Notes under the pieces: generated by a model | Seen by the model: only the letters and a program-made list of their open reading frames with translations | The model's database searches: none | Told to the model about the DNA's origin: nothing | In this document: in pieces, positions 24,701 through 32,664 of the stretch | Numbering within the stretch: position 1 is the first letter of the stretch | Layout of the letters: every line of letters begins with the position of its first letter | Assembly (NCBI GenBank): GCA_003327425.1 | Contig: QOQW01000001.1 | Span: 400,464 to 464,463, forward strand | Length of the DNA stretch: 64,000 nt | Source of the DNA: Candidatus Ozemibacter sibiricus | Lineage (GTDB): Bacteria; Muiribacteriota; Ozemobacteria; Ozemobacterales; Ozemobacteraceae | Direction: 5' to 3' | Translations under genes and position numbers: made by a program

Positions 24701-27060
24701 TCATCGACGTGTACATTCCCTACAGCCAGCTGGGGGAACGCCTGGCCACCGATGTTCCACTGGTCTTTCTCACCGACGAAGACTATCGTTACCTGCGCGA
24801 CCTCGGACTGCCCGAGCCTGATCCTTCCCTCCGTCTGCCGCCGGTGGGGGTGACCCACGTCGCCTGTTCGCTGGTCGGCTCCGTGCGCGATGACGTGGCT
24901 TCCATGCACCTGGGCATGACGGTCGACCTGCTCGGGAAGGGCTTCAAGCTGATTCCGTTCCCGACCGGGCAGGTCGGCATTCGTTCCCTGCTGCTGGATG
25001 GCAAACCGGCCGTCCTCATTCCGGCCGCCGCGGCAAAGAACCTCTCAGCGGTTCCAGGTCGGGAGGCCTTGCCTGACTCCTCGGTCGTTCAGAACCAGGT
25101 GTTCCAGAGACCTGCTTTCGCCCAGGTGGCGAATGCCCCCTGGAGGCCCGAGACCCCGTCCGACACCGAGCATGCCATCGTCACCGACAAAGAAGGCCGG
25201 ATCGTCATCGAGGCCGACCTGGTCAAAGACCTGCTGGGTCGCGGGCAGGCGGTCCGGGCTCGCGAAGGATTCGTTCTCGGGCTGCCGCCTTTCGCGGCCG
25301 CCACCCTTGATCTGACCATCGACCGGCCTCGCCAGTTCGTCGAGATCGAGCCGGCCGCCCGTCTGTCCACGAACGATGAGGGAAATACCACCCGGGTCAC
25401 GGCCGTGCTGCAACCGGCGCGCACCTTGCGGGTCGAGTGGCGCGACCGGGGCAAAGCCGGGCCGGCCCCGGCGCCGCAGGACCTTGAACCCGCTTCCGCG
25501 CCTGTGGCCGCGCCCGTGATCGCGCAGGATCCCCGGCTGTTCGCCGACCATGCGGTCCTCTTCACGGTGGCGGAAGGGGTCATCACCGTTCGCGCTCAGG
25601 TGACCGTGACCATCGAACAGCAAGGGGTGGGGGAGTTCTCCTTTGCCATTCCCACCGGAGCGGAAGTGATGGACGTCACCGGTCCCGAGATCGCCAGCTG
25701 GGGCGTGACGGTGGCCAGTCCGGGGCAGGTGCTGAGAGTGGCTCTGCATGCCCAGCGCCGCGATCAGGTCGGGCTGGTCATCGAGCTGGAGCGCGCCACC
25801 CCCGCCATCAATGGGGAGTTCCCGCTCGATCTGCCGCGGCTGCTGGCGGCCGGTCCCCGCGCCCGGATCGAACGCCAGAAAGGCTACTTCGGCGTCGAGG
25901 TGGCCGAGGGGCTCGAGGCCAGGATGCTCGATACCCAGCCCGCGACCATGGTCGATCCGGCCGAGCTGCCTTCCTTCGTGCGGGAGCAGGCTCAGGGGTT
26001 CCTGCCCTTCGCGTTCAAGTTCCTGGCCGCGGTCGAGCCACGCATCCGTCTGACCAAACATCAGGAAATGAGTGTCAGCACCGCGCAGATCGATGGGGCG
26101 ATCGCCCGCTCGCTGGTGACCAAGGAGGGCCGCGTCCTGACCCAGCTTGAACTGGTCGTGCGGAACAACAACAACCAGTTCCTGCTGCTCGAAAAGCTGC
26201 CCGAGCACCTGAAGATCCTGTCGGTGGTGCTGAACGGCGATCCGGTCAAGCCCGGGCTGGGCCGGGGCGGCGAGATCTATGTGCCCTTGATCAGATCGCC
26301 ATTGAAGGGCAAGGCCCTGCAGCCGTTCGGTCTGGTCATCTTCCTCGAGGGGAAGGGGCCCGCGCTCAAACGAGGAGGTCGGCTGGCCCTCCACCTGCCG
26401 GCTCTCTCGCTCGATATTGCGGAACTGACCTGGGCGGTTTCGATGCCCGAAGATCTGATGGTGCAGCCCATCAGCCCCGAATTCCTGCCAGGCCGGGGCA
26501 GCATCATATCGCTGCCTGGCGTGGTCGGCGGGGCGGGCGGCCGCCCTCTGATGTCCAATGTCCAGACGCAGTCGGTTCTGCAACGACCTGACGCGACTGC
26601 CGCCGGTCTCGGCCGCGCGGGAGGGGGAGTCCTGCCGGTGGTTCCGGTCATTCCGACCACGCGCAACCAGATGGTGGTGAACAGGAAAATGGTGGCGGCG
26701 GGGGCGCCGACCACCTTGCGCCTGGTGTTCCTGCGTGAATGGCTGGGATCGGAGCTGCTGCTGGGTCTGACCATGGTGGTGGCTGGCCTGCTGGCGTCGG
26801 TGTTGACATCGCTGCACCGGGGCACGTGGAAAGGCCCCGGGGTGAGCGTTCCCCTCATTCTGGGACTGGGGCTGGTGGTAGTGGGTATGGAATTCCTGTT
26901 CGGGGCTTCATCCGAGATCCCGGCGCTCCTGCGAGGCGCGTACCTCAGCGGATTGCAGGTCGGGGTGGTGCTGTTCCTCCTCTGGGCCCTGATGACATGG
27001 GTTCCTCCTGTGCCTGTCCGGTCTTCTGCGCCTGCCGAGCCTGACAAACCAGCTTCCTGA
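21736..27060 (+). CDS. 1774-residue membrane protein with internal tandem duplication, function unknown
   Basis: A signal peptide opens the protein (MLTNGTRSILALVVLGLLFG). Two homologous halves repeat with an almost constant offset of about 930 residues: YIPFRDFEEI (res. 56) and YIPYSQLGER (993); RVYADSATLLSVGEG (334) and RLFADHAVLFTVAEG (1267); LEVKNNGRQYL (540) and LVVRNNNNQFL (1468); SRLEWTLYAPE (628) and AELTWAVSMPE (1560). Only the first half has an insertion of about 135 residues with two membrane helices. Each half ends with a PVIPTTRNQ-type motif followed by membrane helices. The second half begins behind a signal-like stretch (VLLLLAFPLGAQAQ, about 970), as if two tandem genes had fused. 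GGGAGG precedes ATG 21736. I know no family for it; extracytoplasmic beta-rich domains seem likely. Confidence 0.85.
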   Translation: MLTNGTRSILALVVLGLLFGWCMAAPTSSAASSGDLVPLSFLPPAPPAGRLSATLRYIPFRDFEEIWQKHPRGVLIPRTEFERLRLDKEAWLARTPASPLPRLDQPFIHGRSTLTGKVADKVGVFDAEFVFEMPVDRWALLPLPGGDIGLEEVRLDGELVGVVVSPFSGIQDAEAPKGQVEVLQQQRKAAAAAVRRPALTTGRRGAANDFFLAVRGVGSHVVRVRFVCPQIDDPERNELTFRLPRLPMHTFAVTLEPPGQFAEVDRAEGTLCRDENGVTRVEGVLGPTDRFTLRWAPRSEVAPHEPPPQERPEEEGVRAPAPSPAVAVPAEPPRVYADSATLLSVGEGYIRSDAVIRLRIARSGLDRVAVRVPAGTEVLEVRARDLESWRAEAVGSETRVVCVFSSQIRQSCELSLVCDTKMEETSQTVSLPVHVVEGVERDAGFLGVEARTSIELRKSSDLDRERGLQVSAVDVTDLPPELVRRALRPILLSYRYFSPPQTTPLRVEVIRHQDVETLTASIDQMRATTYLSHERTSMTSLDLEVKNNGRQYLEAWLGSGAEIISAQLNGAPVKPSSRDDTSCLIPLGGAHGRAAPDEAFHVRLTYRAPIGEFGLARRLKVPLPKLDMRVSRLEWTLYAPESHPLLALPGAVERPYRKALLLPFLFLENAVFLLTTPEVLVGVLLVLLIVRFLEAFWKRRSQAEPAHPSMSRLLGGAALVGFLFVLGIVAGPMMGVTERPPLFAPLPQKQEPAFPMEMSSAGAPALSEEMAMGVSDREDVADKRKDAKADVVGSKLVLEEDGAVQSLAAPSPAPRTNPAVKPAAAPPRKRAGRDQGALPVDPIIPRTNNQIFVVRNDVPALEAPVVRVLVMLEPVRLGCLVLLAVIGGLWFLVIRACAKAGRGFLAWLAVAVYAGALLALEEVVPGAQVPGLAVIALGVLATLLGRMLESLRGKGAATVTTVLLLLAFPLGAQAQERREPGKDPRVEQIIDVYIPYSQLGERLATDVPLVFLTDEDYRYLRDLGLPEPDPSLRLPPVGVTHVACSLVGSVRDDVASMHLGMTVDLLGKGFKLIPFPTGQVGIRSLLLDGKPAVLIPAAAAKNLSAVPGREALPDSSVVQNQVFQRPAFAQVANAPWRPETPSDTEHAIVTDKEGRIVIEADLVKDLLGRGQAVRAREGFVLGLPPFAAATLDLTIDRPRQFVEIEPAARLSTNDEGNTTRVTAVLQPARTLRVEWRDRGKAGPAPAPQDLEPASAPVAAPVIAQDPRLFADHAVLFTVAEGVITVRAQVTVTIEQQGVGEFSFAIPTGAEVMDVTGPEIASWGVTVASPGQVLRVALHAQRRDQVGLVIELERATPAINGEFPLDLPRLLAAGPRARIERQKGYFGVEVAEGLEARMLDTQPATMVDPAELPSFVREQAQGFLPFAFKFLAAVEPRIRLTKHQEMSVSTAQIDGAIARSLVTKEGRVLTQLELVVRNNNNQFLLLEKLPEHLKILSVVLNGDPVKPGLGRGGEIYVPLIRSPLKGKALQPFGLVIFLEGKGPALKRGGRLALHLPALSLDIAELTWAVSMPEDLMVQPISPEFLPGRGSIISLPGVVGGAGGRPLMSNVQTQSVLQRPDATAAGLGRAGGGVLPVVPVIPTTRNQMVVNRKMVAAGAPTTLRLVFLREWLGSELLLGLTMVVAGLLASVLTSLHRGTWKGPGVSVPLILGLGLVVVGMEFLFGASSEIPALLRGAYLSGLQVGVVLFLLWALMTWVPPVPVRSSAPAEPDKPAS

Positions 27061-27265
27061 AGAAGCCGGCGGCCTGCCCTGAGGATGGCGGGGACCTCTT
27101 CTGACCACGCGAAGAGGGCCCTGCGCAGGACTCGCCTGGCCGCGGAAGACAAGGCGGTTCCCGAGCGCGCCGCCAAGAACGCGATTCTCCCCCGCCTCGC
27201 CGGCGGACCGAACTGGCACGGAGGGGAGGCCAGCCTTGCCCCTGCCGGTCGGCATGTCATTTTTC

Positions 27266-27294
27266 TTGCCGCTGAGGCAAGAGCGCGTTACACT
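27266..27294 (+). promoter_or_regulatory. promoter of pckA
   Basis: TTGCCG (27266-27271), 17-bp spacer, TACACT (27289-27294); about 50 nt of leader precede GTG 27351. The rest of 27061-27350 shows no gene. Confidence 0.6.
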
Positions 27295-27350
27295 GGCGCG
27301 AGAAAGAGGCCGGCCTGTTGGCCGTCCTACCTGGGAAAGGAGTTCGTGTC

Positions 27351-28952
27351 GTGAAGCACGAAAAGAGTCTCGGCAAGATCGGTTTGAAAGGGTTGCACCA
27401 CATCTTCTGGGATGAACCCGTGTCGGTGCTCGTCGAGGAAGCCCTCCATCGACATGAAGGCTGCCTCGCCGAGAATGGAGCCCTCGTGGTCGAAACCGGA
27501 GCCCCTTCCGGGCGCTCGCCCAAAGATAAATACCTCGTCAAGACCCGCGATACGGGCGATGTCTGGTGGGGATCGGTCAACCGGCCGCTCGCTCCCGAAG
27601 TCTGGGATCGCCTGATGGCCTATGCCCGCAGCTACCTGCAGGGCCGGGAAGTCTTCGTCTTCAACGGGTTTGCCGGAGCCGATCCCGATCATCGCCTGCA
27701 GGTGCGGGTCATCGCCGAGCGGGCCTGGCATGCCCTGTTCGCCCGCACCCTGTTCATCGTCCCCAAGCCTGACGAAGTCCTCCACGACCCGCCCGATTTC
27801 ACGGTGCTGAACGTCTGCGGGCTCAAAGCGCTCGATTACAAGGCCCTCGGCCTCAACTCGGGCATCTTCGTGGTGATCAATTTCGCGGAACGGATGATTC
27901 TCATCGGGGGGACCAACTACGCTGGGGAGATCAAAAAGAGCATCTTCACGGTCCTCAACTACCTCCTCCCCAAGAAGGGCATCCTGCCGATGCACTGCTC
28001 CGCCAACGTTGGCAAACAAGGAGATACCGCCCTGTTCTTCGGACTCTCGGGAACCGGCAAGACCACCCTGTCGGCCGACCCCGACCGTCGGCTGATCGGC
28101 GACGATGAACATGGCTGGACCAATCACGGGGTCTTCAATTTCGAGGGCGGCTGTTACGCCAAGTGCATCAAGCTGTCTCGCGAAAATGAACCCCAGATCT
28201 ACAATGCCTTGCGGTTCGGTTCGGTGCTCGAAAACGTCATCCTGGACGATCGGCGCTGTCCCGATTTCGATGATGGCAGTCTGACCGAGAACACCCGCGC
28301 CACCTATCCGGTCGCCTACATCGACAATTGCGTGCAGGAAGGCATGGGCGGGCATCCCAAGAACATCTTCTTCCTGGCCGCTGATGCCTTCGGGGTTCTG
28401 CCGCCCATCGCCCGGTTGTCTTCCGAACAAGCGATGTACCATTTCCTTTCCGGGTACACCGCCAAACTGGCCGGCACCGAGGCCGGGGTCGTCGAACCCA
28501 CGACGACCTTCTCGGCCTGTTTCGGGGCGCCCTTCCTGGTGCACCACCCCTTTACCTATGCCCAGATGCTTGGAGAAAAGATGCGCCAGCACGACACGCG
28601 GCTATGGCTGGTCAATACCGGCTGGAGTGGCGGGGGCTACGGCATCGGCAAACGCATGAAGATCGGGTACACCCGGGCGCTGCTGAGCGCGGCCCTGTCG
28701 GGCGCCCTCGATCATGTCGGGTACGTTCCCGATCCGGTGTTCGGCCTCCAGGTGCCGCAGGAATGCCCAGGGGTACCGGCGGACATCCTCCAACCACGCA
28801 ACACCTGGACGGACAAGGGCGCCTACGATCGGGCCGCGGCTGATCTTGCCCGCAAATTCGTCGAAAACTTCAAGGCCTTCGAAGATCGCGTCGCCCCTGA
28901 AGTCATTCAGGCCGGCCCCCGGCTCGAAGGGATCGCGCGCGCGGCGTCCTGA
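27351..28952 (+). CDS. pckA: ATP-dependent phosphoenolpyruvate carboxykinase
   Basis: The protein has 533 residues, typical of the ATP-type enzyme. Motifs: substrate-binding GAPSGRSPKDKY, metal and oxaloacetate site GGTNYAGEIKKSIF, P-loop GLSGTGKTTLSADP, kinase-2 LIGDDEHGW, then FNFEGGCYAKCI and RFGSVLENV. It converts oxaloacetate plus ATP to PEP plus CO2 and ADP, in gluconeogenesis or, in fermenters, in the reverse direction. GTG 27351 is selected because AAAGGAG lies 8 nt upstream; an upstream in-frame TTG has no ribosome site. It is a single-gene unit, followed by a strong hairpin. Confidence 0.95.
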   Translation: MKHEKSLGKIGLKGLHHIFWDEPVSVLVEEALHRHEGCLAENGALVVETGAPSGRSPKDKYLVKTRDTGDVWWGSVNRPLAPEVWDRLMAYARSYLQGREVFVFNGFAGADPDHRLQVRVIAERAWHALFARTLFIVPKPDEVLHDPPDFTVLNVCGLKALDYKALGLNSGIFVVINFAERMILIGGTNYAGEIKKSIFTVLNYLLPKKGILPMHCSANVGKQGDTALFFGLSGTGKTTLSADPDRRLIGDDEHGWTNHGVFNFEGGCYAKCIKLSRENEPQIYNALRFGSVLENVILDDRRCPDFDDGSLTENTRATYPVAYIDNCVQEGMGGHPKNIFFLAADAFGVLPPIARLSSEQAMYHFLSGYTAKLAGTEAGVVEPTTTFSACFGAPFLVHHPFTYAQMLGEKMRQHDTRLWLVNTGWSGGGYGIGKRMKIGYTRALLSAALSGALDHVGYVPDPVFGLQVPQECPGVPADILQPRNTWTDKGAYDRAAADLARKFVENFKAFEDRVAPEVIQAGPRLEGIARAAS

Positions 28953-28981
28953 GCGGTCGCGGCGTTCCTGAACGCCTTCCC

Positions 28982-29017
28982 GTCGCCCCGGTCGTCGGCC
29001 GAACCGACCGGGGCGAC
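28982..29017 (+). terminator. 13-bp perfect hairpin after pckA (no T-run)
   Basis: GTCGCCCCGGTCG (28982-28994) pairs with CGACCGGGGCGAC (29005-29017) around a 10-nt loop, but no T-tract follows. It may protect the 3' end of the pckA mRNA or act as a factor-dependent terminator. Confidence 0.45.
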
Positions 29018-29051
29018 ACCGTTCGGGATCACCCCACCGGGAAGCGACCAG

Positions 29052-29083
29052 AAAAAGACAGGCCCCCGTGGCGGGGGCCTGTC
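29052..29083 (-). terminator. intrinsic terminator after clpX
   Basis: On the minus strand GACAGGCCCCC and GGGGGCCTGTC form an 11-bp perfect stem with a 5-nt loop (29083-29057), followed by TTTTTC. Confidence 0.85.
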
Positions 29084-29121
29084 GCTGATGGTTGTCCGAA
29101 GACCTTGCCGCCGAGCCCCGA

Positions 29122-30408
29122 TCAGGCGGCCTCCATCTCGTCGCGGGCCTTAACGGTCGCTCCCTTGTCGGGGGCGGCTTCGAGCAGGGCGAGCTGGCGA
29201 TCGACGTAGGCGCGATCGACGCGCAGGGCCGTGATCTTGGACTCGCGCAGATGGAACATGTCGTTGCGCAGGATCCGCTCGAAGACGTCACGCAAGCCAC
29301 GGGCGCCGGTTTTGCGTTCCATCGCCACGTCGACGATCCGTTCCAGGCCGTCGGTGGTGAAGGTGAGTTCGCAGCCATCCATCTCGCACAGTTTGACGAA
29401 CTGGCGGACGATCGAATTCTTCGGCTCTTTCAGGATGCGGAGGAAGTCGGCCCGTTCGAGTCCGTTCAAGGCGACCTTGATGGGGAGTCGGCCGATGAAC
29501 TCCGGGATGAACCCGAACTGCAGCAGATCGCTCGTCTCGACGTGATGGAAGAGACGGAAGTCGGCCTGATCTTTGGGAAGGGGATCGGTATTGAAGCCGA
29601 TCGCCACATCTTTCCGCAGACGGCGTTCGATGATCTTCTCCAGGCCGACGAACGCTCCGCCGCAGATGAACAGGATGTGGCGCGTGTCGATCTTCACCAC
29701 CTGCTGCGACATGGGGTTCTTGCGGCCAGCGGTCAATGGCACGTTGGCGACGGTTCCTTCGATCAACTTCAGGAACGCCTGCTGGACACCCTCGCCGGAG
29801 ACGTCGCGCGAGATCGAGACGTTGTTGGTGGTCTTGGCCTTCTTGTCGATCTCATCGAGGTAGACGATGCCTTTCTGGCAGTCCTCGACCTCATAGTTGG
29901 CATCGATCAACAGCGACAGCAGCACATTCTCGACGTCGTCGCCGACATACCCCGCCTCGGTGTAGCTGGTGCAATCGCCGATGGCGAAGGGGACCTTCAG
30001 GATTTTCGACAGGGTGCGGGCGATCAGGGTCTTGCCGCTGCCTGTCGGGCCGATCATCAAGATGTTCGATTTCTCGAACTCGACGTCGGTGGCATCGATC
30101 AGCGACAGGATTTTGTAGTGATTGTAGACCGCGAGCGAGATGACCTTCTTGGCGGTGTCCTGGCCGATGACGTAATCGGATAAGGCATCGTAGATGCGGG
30201 GCGGGGGATAGTCCTTGACCAGCTTCTTGAGATCGATCGTGCCTTTCCCGCCTTCTTTGACCAGCGACGCCTTGTCGCGGGCGTTCTTCCGGCGGAAGAT
30301 GTCTTCGGCGGTATCGACGCAGGTCTTGCAGAGCAGCAGACCGTCACGGCTTTGCACGAAATCGCCGCCCTTGCGAAGATCCTTGCCGCAGAACACGCAG
30401 AAACTCAT
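29122..30408 (-). CDS. clpX: ClpX, ATP-dependent unfoldase subunit of ClpXP
   Basis: The protein has 428 residues. A four-cysteine zinc-binding N-domain (CVFCG...CKTC) precedes an AAA+ module: Walker A GPTGSGKT (120-127), pore loop GYVG (153-156), Walker B IVYLDEID, sensor region [11 protein letters not shown], and arginine-rich [10 protein letters not shown] in the C-domain. The ClpP-docking tripeptide IGF is present (270-272), so it should work with a ClpP encoded elsewhere; no clpP lies beside it. GGGGG stands 6 nt before the ATG. It follows the metalloprotease gene on the same strand with a hairpin between them. Confidence 0.95.
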   Translation of the reverse strand: MSFCVFCGKDLRKGGDFVQSRDGLLLCKTCVDTAEDIFRRKNARDKASLVKEGGKGTIDLKKLVKDYPPPRIYDALSDYVIGQDTAKKVISLAVYNHYKILSLIDATDVEFEKSNILMIGPTGSGKTLIARTLSKILKVPFAIGDCTSYTEAGYVGDDVENVLLSLLIDANYEVEDCQKGIVYLDEIDKKAKTTNNVSISRDVSGEGVQQAFLKLIEGTVANVPLTAGRKNPMSQQVVKIDTRHILFICGGAFVGLEKIIERRLRKDVAIGFNTDPLPKDQADFRLFHHVETSDLLQFGFIPEFIGRLPIKVALNGLERADFLRILKEPKNSIVRQFVKLCEMDGCELTFTTDGLERIVDVAMERKTGARGLRDVFERILRNDMFHLRESKITALRVDRAYVDRQLALLEAAPDKGATVKARDEMEAA

Positions 30409-30442
30409 GGCTGACCCCCTGTTGGTGGTGATCGCCCCTCGA

Positions 30443-30477
30443 TGGAAAAGGGCTGGAAGATTCGCTCCCAGCCCTTT
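30443..30477 (-). terminator. intrinsic terminator between metalloprotease gene and clpX
   Basis: Minus strand AAAGGGCTGG (30477-30468) pairs with CCAGCCCTTT (30456-30447), ending in a short TTTTCC run. No separate clpX promoter is evident, so partial readthrough is possible. Confidence 0.65.
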
Positions 30478-30492
30478 CCCGGGTGGGGCGGC

Positions 30493-32151
30493 TTACTCGT
30501 CGTGCATCGAGCGGAACAGGCTGATCCGCTTGAGGTCGACGGCATCGAGCACGGACCCGTTGTAAACCGATTTGTTGAAGATGCCCCGGTCTTTGAAGAT
30601 CTTGGTCAGAGCTTCGACGTTGGCACCCGCGTTCAGGTTCTTATCGGCGGCGATGATGGCGTTCGCCCCATCGAGGAACTTCGGGCTGCCCGCTTTCAGG
30701 TAATAGAAGCTGCTGTAGATGAGCAGGTCGGCCACCTTCGCGCCGAGGGCTTTGCGGATGTCCCAGAGGACGGCACCCCAGATCTTGCCGTCGGCATGCA
30801 CCTCGCCCTGGATGTCTTCGGGATAGTGGAGGTTGTTGGTCAGAATGCGCAGGTAGGGTTTCCCCATCTTCGCGCAGGCCCATTCGCCCACCTTGTCGTC
30901 ATCGGACAGGCTGCACGCGAAATAGTCGGCCTGGCCCTCGTTGATGGCGCCCGATTCGCCACTGTAGTTCAGTCTGACCACTTGATTGATCATGGCGTGG
31001 GAATATTCGTGGAAGCAGACGCTTTCTTCCTTGGCCAGGTCATTGAAGCGGTTGCCGTCGCCGAAGGCCATGGAATTCGACCACGGGCTGAAGAAGGCGT
31101 TGTCGTAATTCGTGCCGTAATGGACGGTGGCGGTGATGGGCGTGTCGAGCTTGTTGAATCCCATTTCTTTGAAGAAATCATGAATGCGATTGATGTAGTG
31201 ATAGATGTTCACTTCATCGAAATGGGTGTTCTCGGGCGGATAGATGTGGACATTGTCGCTGGCGGTGGACTCGGGGCCGTCTTCGTTCTGGACGTTGGCA
31301 TAGAGTCCTTTCAGTGTCGAGGCGGTCAGATGTGGCAGATCGACGACGGTGGGTTCGCTGGCGGCCAGGGGATGATTGGGGAAGACCGCGCCCCGGCCGG
31401 TCGCGGTTTCCGGAGCGAAGGCCATCTGGTTGAGACGGGAAACCTCTTTCCCGGTATCGGCATCGATCAGGATTTCCCAGTCGCCCAAGGGAGACTGGCA
31501 GGAGAATTTCACATTGAACACCATGCGGCCGCGGCCGTCGGCCTGCGGCAGGATGGTCAGCTCGGCGCGGGGAATGCCGATGAGGCGCGTGGCGCCGATG
31601 GCCCGCTGGGCCGCCGCGATGGCCTGGAGCCGGCTGAGCGAGATCTGATTGGCGAACTCGCGGATGGTCGGCAGGGAGCCGTTGACCAGCCCGACCCGTC
31701 GATCCTTGCCGATGTGGACAGAGATGACGGCGTCATGCACTCGCACCCCGTCGACGACCATCTGCCAGGCGAAGTGCGACCCGCCGGCCGCCTCTTCGGC
31801 GCGCACGGGCGCCAGCAGATATTCGTCCTTGGTGTCGGGGATGTTGAACATGCGGGGATGGGAGCGGATGAACTGCCGAGCCGCCTCGGCCAGATCGCCG
31901 TTCAGGGGTTCGGACAAAGTGCCGCGCAGGCTCTCGATCCGTTGGCCATCGGGGGCCACCTGGACCACCTCGAGGCCACGGGCCAGTGCCTCATCTTCGA
32001 ACAAGGCATCGAGCAGGGTGGGGGATACCTTCACCGTCGGATGGGTCAGCGGTTTGCTATTGACGGTGGTGGGCGAGGCATCGAAGGCGGTAACGGTACA
32101 ACTTACAGCGACGAGCAGGGCGGTCAGGACGAACAAGCGAAAACGATTCAT
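30493..32151 (-). CDS. secreted thermolysin-like zinc metalloprotease (M4/M36-type gluzincin)
   Basis: The protein has 552 residues. A signal peptide (MNRFRLFVLTALLVAVSC, then TVTA) is followed by an N-terminal propeptide-like region with an FTP-like part and a PepSY-like stretch (about 165-240: AAAQRAIGATRL, LIDADTGKEVSRLNQ). The catalytic domain has the zinc motif HEYSH (about residue 380) and the third ligand in GESGAINEGQADYF, both intact. A Cys at the end of the hydrophobic region gives a weak lipobox (AVSC), so lipid anchoring cannot be excluded. GGGGAG and GAGAG precede the ATG. It likely degrades extracellular protein for nutrition. Confidence 0.88.
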   Translation of the reverse strand: MNRFRLFVLTALLVAVSCTVTAFDASPTTVNSKPLTHPTVKVSPTLLDALFEDEALARGLEVVQVAPDGQRIESLRGTLSEPLNGDLAEAARQFIRSHPRMFNIPDTKDEYLLAPVRAEEAAGGSHFAWQMVVDGVRVHDAVISVHIGKDRRVGLVNGSLPTIREFANQISLSRLQAIAAAQRAIGATRLIGIPRAELTILPQADGRGRMVFNVKFSCQSPLGDWEILIDADTGKEVSRLNQMAFAPETATGRGAVFPNHPLAASEPTVVDLPHLTASTLKGLYANVQNEDGPESTASDNVHIYPPENTHFDEVNIYHYINRIHDFFKEMGFNKLDTPITATVHYGTNYDNAFFSPWSNSMAFGDGNRFNDLAKEESVCFHEYSHAMINQVVRLNYSGESGAINEGQADYFACSLSDDDKVGEWACAKMGKPYLRILTNNLHYPEDIQGEVHADGKIWGAVLWDIRKALGAKVADLLIYSSFYYLKAGSPKFLDGANAIIAADKNLNAGANVEALTKIFKDRGIFNKSVYNGSVLDAVDLKRISLFRSMHDE

Positions 32152-32180
32152 CTCTCTACTCCCCTATGAGGTTAAAAATA

Positions 32181-32189
32181 ATTCTACCA
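32181..32189 (-). promoter_or_regulatory. extended -10 promoter of metalloprotease gene
   Basis: Minus strand TGGTAGAAT: TGn extension plus TAGAAT, about 30 bp before ATG 32151. The -35 region is poor. Confidence 0.5.
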
Positions 32190-32417
32190 CTTTACCCACG
32201 GGGGAAGGAATCTCTTTTCGTTGCATTTCTGGGTGTACCATATCTCGTGATTCATCATGATGAGGCGGCGCCTGGCGTGTGCCATGCATCCAGAGATGAT
32301 ACCAGGGGGTGCTGGGTGGAGGGCGAGGCGGAAGCCGCCTTCCTGGCGCTGGATCAGGGCCCTCGCCAGGCTGTTCTCCTGTGGGGAAGGCCAGGTGAAA
32401 ACCCGCTGGAAGATGGA

Positions 32418-32446
32418 ACAGGGCGCCAGATGATCTGGCGCCCTGT
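32418..32446 (-). terminator. hairpin terminator after the tRNA pair
   Basis: ACAGGGCGCCAG and CTGGCGCCCTGT form a 12-bp perfect stem with loop ATGAT (or ATCAT on the minus strand). Only a weak T-rich stretch follows on the minus strand. The space 32190-32417 shows nothing else. Confidence 0.6.
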
Positions 32447-32455
32447 CCGAAGGAC

Positions 32456-32528
32456 CGCCCCCAGGGGGATTCGAACCCCCGCCGCAGCCTTGAAAGGGCT
32501 GTGTCCTAGGCCGCTAGACGATGGGGGC
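32456..32528 (-). tRNA. tRNA-Glu (TTC)
   Basis: On the minus strand a 73-nt cloverleaf: acceptor GCCCCCA/TGGGGGC, anticodon stem CAGCC/GGCTG with loop CTTTCAA (anticodon TTC), T-arm GGGGG-TTCGAAT-CCCCC, discriminator G. CCA is not encoded. Confidence 0.95.
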
Positions 32529-32547
32529 ATGATTGCCCGCGAGTGGG

Positions 32548-32620
32548 TGGGCCCAGCAGGGTTCGAACCTGCGACCAGCCGGTTATGAGCCGGCAGCTCT
32601 GACCGCTGAGCTATAGGCCC
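32548..32620 (-). tRNA. tRNA with CAT anticodon (Ile2 or elongator Met)
   Basis: Minus strand, 73 nt: acceptor GGGCCTA/TGGGCCC, D-arm GCTCAGCGGTCAGAGC, anticodon stem GCCGG/CCGGC with loop CTCATAA (CAT), T-arm GCAGG-TTCGAAC-CCTGC, discriminator A. The encoded 3' end is CCC, not CCA. It has a base-paired acceptor end, so it is not initiator tRNA. The segment CTGGTCGCAGG is reminiscent of tRNA-Ile2 genes, whose anticodon is modified to lysidine, but elongator Met remains possible. Confidence 0.9.
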
Positions 32621-32632
32621 GTGGGTCTGTTC

Positions 32633-32661
32633 AGTCTACCACACTCGCCCCTCGCAGGCAA
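32633..32661 (-). promoter_or_regulatory. promoter of the two tRNA genes
   Basis: Minus strand TTGCCT (32661-32656), 17-bp spacer, TAGACT (32638-32633) with TGG extension; the first tRNA begins 12 bp downstream at 32620. The -35 begins only 4 bp beyond the rpoD stop. Confidence 0.75.
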
Positions 32662-32664
32662 GTC

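Noticed and set aside
28982..29017. Riboswitch or regulatory RNA after pckA
   Set aside because: It is a simple perfect hairpin in a 3' region before a convergent gene, without any conserved riboswitch core.
30442..32169. Open frame of about 575 codons on the plus strand
   Set aside because: Antisense to the metalloprotease gene, whose zinc motif and signal peptide are clear.
32548..32620. Initiator tRNA-fMet
   Set aside because: The first base pair of the acceptor stem is G-C and the anticodon stem lacks the three G-C pairs typical of initiators; it is an elongator-type CAT tRNA.
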